From positions 1 to 6,992 of the forward strand of contig CAYLNK010000347.1 in NCBI GenBank assembly GCA_964384675.1: a DNA stretch of 6,992 nucleotides. Reading direction: 5' to 3'. The position numbers and the translations under genes were made by a program. The DNA is from CAYLNK01 sp964384675 (lineage in GTDB: Bacteria; Acidobacteriota; Thermoanaerobaculia; UBA5066). Positions within the stretch are counted from its first letter, which is position 1; each line of letters starts with the position of its first letter. The notes under the pieces were generated by a model. That model was given only the letters and a program-made list of their open reading frames with translations, had not been told where the DNA came from and ran no database searches. Below are positions 4,955-6,992 of the stretch, piece by piece.

Positions 4955-6992
4955 TTGAAGACAGCCGTTGGAATCAGCCTGGGATCGGGCCAGCACAACT
5001 TCGAGCTCGAGACGGACTTCCTGGGACAGCCTCTCAAGGTGTGGCGCCTGGGGTCGGATGCCAGCACGGCCAAGACCGTGAGGTTGCTGCGCGCCTGGGA
5101 GCCGAACGCCGACGCCATTGGAATCGGCTTCGTGAAGGACCGTTACACGCTCCCCTGGCGGCGCCGCCTGGCGACGGACGTCACCCAGCTGACGAACGCC
5201 GTGACACGCATCCCCGTCACCACCGGGGCGCGCCTCGCGGACATCCTCCAGGAATGGGCCGTCCGCCACGTCCAGGCCACGCTCGGCTCCTACTTCACGA
5301 ACGCCAACGTGCTGTTCTTCTCCGGGATGTCGAACCTCAAGCTCGCCCAGACGGTCTGCGAGTACACGCAGAACGTCAGCTTCGCCGACCCGCTGCTCCA
5401 GCTCGGCATCCCCAAGCTGCTGACCTCGCTCGACGCGCTGCAGCTCTACACCGCCGGCGCTCACCGGGTCCTCGACTGGACCGTGCCCGGCGTCATGACG
5501 TCGGAGGCGATGAAGGACTGGACGCGCTTCCTGCTGCGCAGGGCGATCCACGAGGCCACGGTCGTCGTCGCCCCGGTGCACGACCTCGACGACTTCGACC
5601 ACGAGGAGCTGGCCGGCAAGACGATCGTCACCTCCACGGTCAGCGACGACCGCATCGCCAAGCTCCGCAAGAAGGGCGTCGCCATGGTGGTCGACGGCTC
5701 GCCCGTCCTGTTCGACCACGTGATCGCGCCCAGCCTCCTGGACGCGATGATCATCGCGGCGACGGGGAAGAAGCCCGCGGACCTCCTGGAGGACGACTAC
5801 CTGGAGATCCTCTGCCAGCTCAAGGTCGAGCCCCGGATCCTCTATCCGAACGGCTTCAAGCGGATCAACCGCTTCGCCTTCGTCATCCACCCGCTCTCGC
5901 AGGAATACTTCAAGACGGTCAAGCCGATCGAGCTGCTCTCCCAGGTGACGCCGCCGGTGTTCATGGACACGATGGAGAAGGTGCTGGCCTACATGCCGCC
6001 CTTCGTCTACTCGAAGGTCACCGGCATCAGGTCCCCGACCGGCGTGGAGGCCGAGGGCTGGCTGATCTCCGTGGGGGGCACGCCCAAGGAGATCATGAGC
6101 CACGACCCGGAGTTCACGTACCGGCGCCTGCTGGAGGCCGCGAGGATCGCCAAGCAGCTCGGCGCGCAGATCATGGGCCTGGGCGCCTTCACGAAGGTCG
6201 TGGGCGACGCCGGCGTCACCGTCGCCCGGCGCGCGCCGCTGCCGATCACCACGGGCAACAGCTACAGCGCCTCCGGCGCGCTCTGGGCGGCGCGCGACGC
6301 GCTGCTGCGCCTCCGCCTCCTTCCGCCGCCGAAGCCCGGCGGGAAGATCGCGATGAAGGCGATGGTGGTGGGGGCGACCGGGGCCATCGGCTCGGTGTGC
6401 GCGCGCCTTCTGGCGATGGCCGCCGACGAGGTCTACATGGTGTCCCCCGAGACGGCCAAGCTGCTCGCCCTCAAGGAGTCGATCCTCAAGGACACCCCCG
6501 ACGCCCGGCTGTTCCTCTCGTCGCGTGCCGACAAGGACATCGCGGACATGGACATGATCGTCACCGCCACCTCCGGCGCCGGCAAGAAGGTCCTCGACAT
6601 CATGAAGGTCAAGCCGGGATGCGTGATCACCGACGTGGCGCGCCCCCTCGATCTCCCGCCGGGCGAGGTCGCCAAACGCCCGGACGTTCTGGTGATCGAG
6701 TCGGGCGAGATCCAGCTCCCCGGGGACGTGGAGATGAAGAACATCGGGCTGCCCGAGAACGTCGCCTACGCCTGCCTCGCCGAGACGATCGTGCTGGCGC
6801 TGGAGGGGAAGTTCGAGAGCTACACGGTCGGGCGGGAGATCGAGTGGGCGAAGGTCCGCGAGATCTACCGGCTGGGCCTCAAGCACGGGATGAAGCTCGC
6901 CGCCATCTCCGGGGTCAACGGCCCCTACTCCGACGCGGACATCGAGCGCGTGCGCGAGCTGGCCCTGGCCGCGCGCGCCCGCCCCGCGGCGT
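4955..6992 (+). CDS. Two-domain dehydrogenase: quinate 5-dehydrogenase-like N-half fused to acyl-ACP reductase (AAR)-like C-half, partial at the right edge
   Basis: 679 codons from TTG at 4955 to the window edge. Residues about 307-665 follow cyanobacterial long-chain acyl-ACP reductase (COG5322): FAFVIHPLS (307-315) opens the domain as FGLIGHLTS does in AAR, MGLGAFTKV (407-415) matches ALGGFTSI, TTGNS (432-436) matches TTGNT, and GATGAIG (473-479) is the NAD(P)-binding Rossmann loop. ACLAETIVLALEG has Cys607 where AAR has its thioester-forming Cys294 (ACFAEAMLLEFEG), and GREIEW...KHGMKLAA ends the domain. The predicted reaction is NAD(P)H reduction of a thioester to an aldehyde; the substrate is unknown. 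Residues 1-300 (ISLGSG at 7-12, NVLFFSGMSN at 118-127, GKTIVTSTVS at 221-230, GKKPADLLEDDYLEIL from 271) resemble, from memory, small bacterial proteins annotated as quinate 5-dehydrogenase. The protein passes the usual AAR end and closes with an Arg/Ala-rich tail, so the stop is probably just beyond the edge. No aldehyde decarbonylase partner is in the window. Confidence 0.85.
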   Translation, partial: MKTAVGISLGSGQHNFELETDFLGQPLKVWRLGSDASTAKTVRLLRAWEPNADAIGIGFVKDRYTLPWRRRLATDVTQLTNAVTRIPVTTGARLADILQEWAVRHVQATLGSYFTNANVLFFSGMSNLKLAQTVCEYTQNVSFADPLLQLGIPKLLTSLDALQLYTAGAHRVLDWTVPGVMTSEAMKDWTRFLLRRAIHEATVVVAPVHDLDDFDHEELAGKTIVTSTVSDDRIAKLRKKGVAMVVDGSPVLFDHVIAPSLLDAMIIAATGKKPADLLEDDYLEILCQLKVEPRILYPNGFKRINRFAFVIHPLSQEYFKTVKPIELLSQVTPPVFMDTMEKVLAYMPPFVYSKVTGIRSPTGVEAEGWLISVGGTPKEIMSHDPEFTYRRLLEAARIAKQLGAQIMGLGAFTKVVGDAGVTVARRAPLPITTGNSYSASGALWAARDALLRLRLLPPPKPGGKIAMKAMVVGATGAIGSVCARLLAMAADEVYMVSPETAKLLALKESILKDTPDARLFLSSRADKDIADMDMIVTATSGAGKKVLDIMKVKPGCVITDVARPLDLPPGEVAKRPDVLVIESGEIQLPGDVEMKNIGLPENVAYACLAETIVLALEGKFESYTVGREIEWAKVREIYRLGLKHGMKLAAISGVNGPYSDADIERVRELALAARARPAA

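Noticed and set aside
2786..6886. A 1366-codon open frame on the minus strand that continues upstream of the secreted HEAT gene across the plus-strand genes
   Set aside because: Beyond 3721 it is antisense to the HEAT and AAR-like genes and encodes low-complexity Arg/Gly/Asp/Leu/His-rich sequence with no domain. It is the usual stop-free antisense frame of GC-rich codon use. A perfect Shine-Dalgarno and a signal peptide mark the real start at 3721.
1..6992. tRNA, rRNA, CRISPR, insertion sequence or attachment site
   Set aside because: No cloverleaf, no regularly spaced direct repeats in non-coding DNA, no transposase or integrase motif and no flanking terminal repeats were seen on either strand. 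The non-coding gaps are all under 180 nt.

Overview
The window comes from a GC-rich chromosome with strong codon bias towards G/C in third positions, so most other frames are open for long stretches. HEAT-repeat proteins, a two-component-type propeller sensor, a GNAT enzyme and a COG5322-type dehydrogenase together suggest a free-living Acidobacteriota-, Myxococcota- or Planctomycetota-like bacterium, perhaps from a metagenome. No rRNA or other lineage marker is present, so this placement is a weak inference.

Left part (1-3721, minus strand). Read in the direction of transcription, the order is: a secreted HEAT-repeat protein (311 aa, strong Shine-Dalgarno), a GNAT acetyltransferase (282 aa), and an exported Reg_prop beta-propeller sensor (at least 622 aa, cut by the left edge). 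The gaps are short (39 and 31 nt), but a GC hairpin and start-proximal TANNNT boxes suggest the genes need not share one transcript.

Middle (3722-4780). A 96-nt divergent intergenic region separates the secreted HEAT gene from a second, cytoplasmic HEAT-repeat gene on the plus strand (320 aa). A perfect 9-bp inverted repeat follows its stop codon.

Right part (4781-6992, plus strand). After a 174-nt intergenic region holding a possible -10 box, a 7-bp dyad and a good Shine-Dalgarno comes a TTG-started gene of at least 679 codons. It is cut by the right edge, probably within a few codons of its stop. Its C-terminal half looks like cyanobacterial long-chain acyl-ACP reductase (AAR), including the catalytic cysteine and the Rossmann glycine motif. 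Its N-terminal half resembles the small stand-alone bacterial proteins annotated as quinate 5-dehydrogenase. This two-part enzyme is the most interesting object in the window.

The genes do not form an obvious pathway. The second theme is gene starts: the three genes without a Shine-Dalgarno each have a TANNNT hexamer 7-8 nt before the start codon, the signature of leaderless mRNAs, while the two genes with a Shine-Dalgarno have TANNNT boxes farther upstream. No RNA genes, insertion sequences, CRISPR arrays or phage genes were seen.
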